Positions 7,047-7,560 of a stretch of DNA of 7,560 nt are shown one piece after another. Each line of letters opens with the position of its first letter. The first letter of the stretch is position 1. The notes under the pieces were generated by a model. The model was not told where the DNA came from and ran no database searches. It worked only from the letters and a program-made list of their open reading frames with translations. The DNA comes from Phycisphaerales bacterium UBA6054 (GTDB lineage Bacteria; Planctomycetota; Phycisphaerae; Phycisphaerales; UBA1924): the NCBI GenBank assembly GCA_002429045.1, contig DIYM01000112.1, forward strand, positions 1 to 7,560. Reading direction: 5' to 3'. The translations under genes and the position numbers were made by a program.

Positions 7047-7535
7047 ATGCCGACCATCCACGCCAGCGAGACCATCAACGCGCCGATCGCCCGTGTGTTC
7101 GAGATCGCGTCCGACATCCCCAATGCCGCGGAGACGATCTCGGGGATCAACAGCATCGAGATTCTCGCGTGCGCCCCGGAGTCGCCGACCAACAACGGGC
7201 CCGTTGGCGAGGGCTTCAAGTGGCGTGAGTCGCGCACCATGTTCGGCAAAGAGGCGACCGAGGACATGTGGATCAACGCGTGGGCGCCCCCGGCCGGGTA
7301 CACGGTCGAGGCGCGGTCGCACGGCTGCCATTACCTCACGCCCATCACCTTCGAAGACCTCGGCAACGGGCAGACGAGGGTGTCGATGGCGTTCAACGCG
7401 ACGCCCGAGACGTTGATGGCCAGGGTCATGATGAAGGTCTTTGCGTTCATGAACAAGAAGCTGGCGCAGTGCCTGGCCGACGATCTCGCGGACATCAAGC
7501 GGGCGGCCGAGGGCGGGTCGGGCGCCTCGGTCTAG
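7047..7535 (+). CDS. SRPBCC (START/polyketide-cyclase-like) family protein
   Basis: The 162-residue product has the SRPBCC helix-grip layout. A first strand and helix come first (IHASETINAPIARVFEIASD, residues 4-23), then SIEILACAPESPTN, GFKWRESRTMFGKEATEDMW, and YTVEARSHGCHYLTPITFED. The strand RVSMAFNATPE and a long C-terminal helix (RVMMKVFAFMNKKLAQCLAD) that covers the cavity follow. Members bind small hydrophobic ligands or modify polyketides or lipids; which ligand applies here cannot be read from the sequence. The ATG at 7047 is preferred over the in-frame GTG at 7017 because the fold begins just after it and a -10-like box occupies the earlier stretch. It is transcribed away from the DUF2200 gene. 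Confidence 0.86.
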   Translation: MPTIHASETINAPIARVFEIASDIPNAAETISGINSIEILACAPESPTNNGPVGEGFKWRESRTMFGKEATEDMWINAWAPPAGYTVEARSHGCHYLTPITFEDLGNGQTRVSMAFNATPETLMARVMMKVFAFMNKKLAQCLADDLADIKRAAEGGSGASV

Positions 7536-7536
7536 G

Positions 7537-7558
7537 CGCCCGCCGACCCCGGCGGGCG
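7537..7558 (+). terminator. GC hairpin after the SRPBCC gene, cut by the window edge
   Basis: CGCCCGCCG (7537-7545) pairs perfectly with CGGCGGGCG (7550-7558) around a 4-base loop, starting 1 base after the stop codon. The window ends 2 bases later, so a following T-run cannot be checked. Confidence 0.55.
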
Positions 7559-7560
7559 GG

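Overview
The window reads as chromosomal DNA from a GC-rich planctomycete, most likely of the Phycisphaerae/Phycisphaerales type. This is inferred from strong C-ending codon use, two secreted proteins with a variant PEP-CTERM tail ending in four arginines, starts that often lack a Shine-Dalgarno (SD) site, and the groES/groEL style. I could not run a search, so the taxonomic placement is tentative.

Left part (1-842): a minus-strand gene for a secreted, PEP-CTERM-like protein (66-611). It is followed by a 231-base divergent intergenic region with a strong GC hairpin. Chaperonin block (843-3844), all on the plus strand: a degenerate response-regulator receiver protein (843-1421), groES (1490-1804), a 72-residue protein of unknown function (1885-2103) and groEL (2170-3801). 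A clear intrinsic terminator (3811-3844) closes the block. The two spacers inside it (groES to small gene, small gene to groEL) are built from degenerate 7-base repeats of the TAGTSSC type, partly folded as an inverted repeat. The small protein sits where groES and groEL normally adjoin, so it is probably co-transcribed with them.

Middle (3863/3875-5182): a markedly AT-richer orphan gene for a roughly 435-residue protein with a C-terminal membrane segment. It looks like a recent acquisition dropped behind the groEL terminator. A weak terminator-like hairpin and a promoter follow it.

Right part (5306-7560): a gene for a small helical protein whose coding pattern decays near 5730 although the frame stays open. 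Next come a second secreted PEP-CTERM-like protein (5911-6525), a convergent DUF2200 protein (6583-6951, minus), and a divergent SRPBCC-fold protein (7047-7535) followed by a GC hairpin at the window edge. Two plus-strand genes here (5306 and 7047) have a -10-like hexamer exactly 6 bases before the ATG, which suggests leaderless mRNAs.

The chaperonin genes form the only evident functional unit. The points most worth following are the heptad arrays with the interposed small protein, the AT-rich orphan, and the Cys-containing sorting tail shared by the two secreted proteins.
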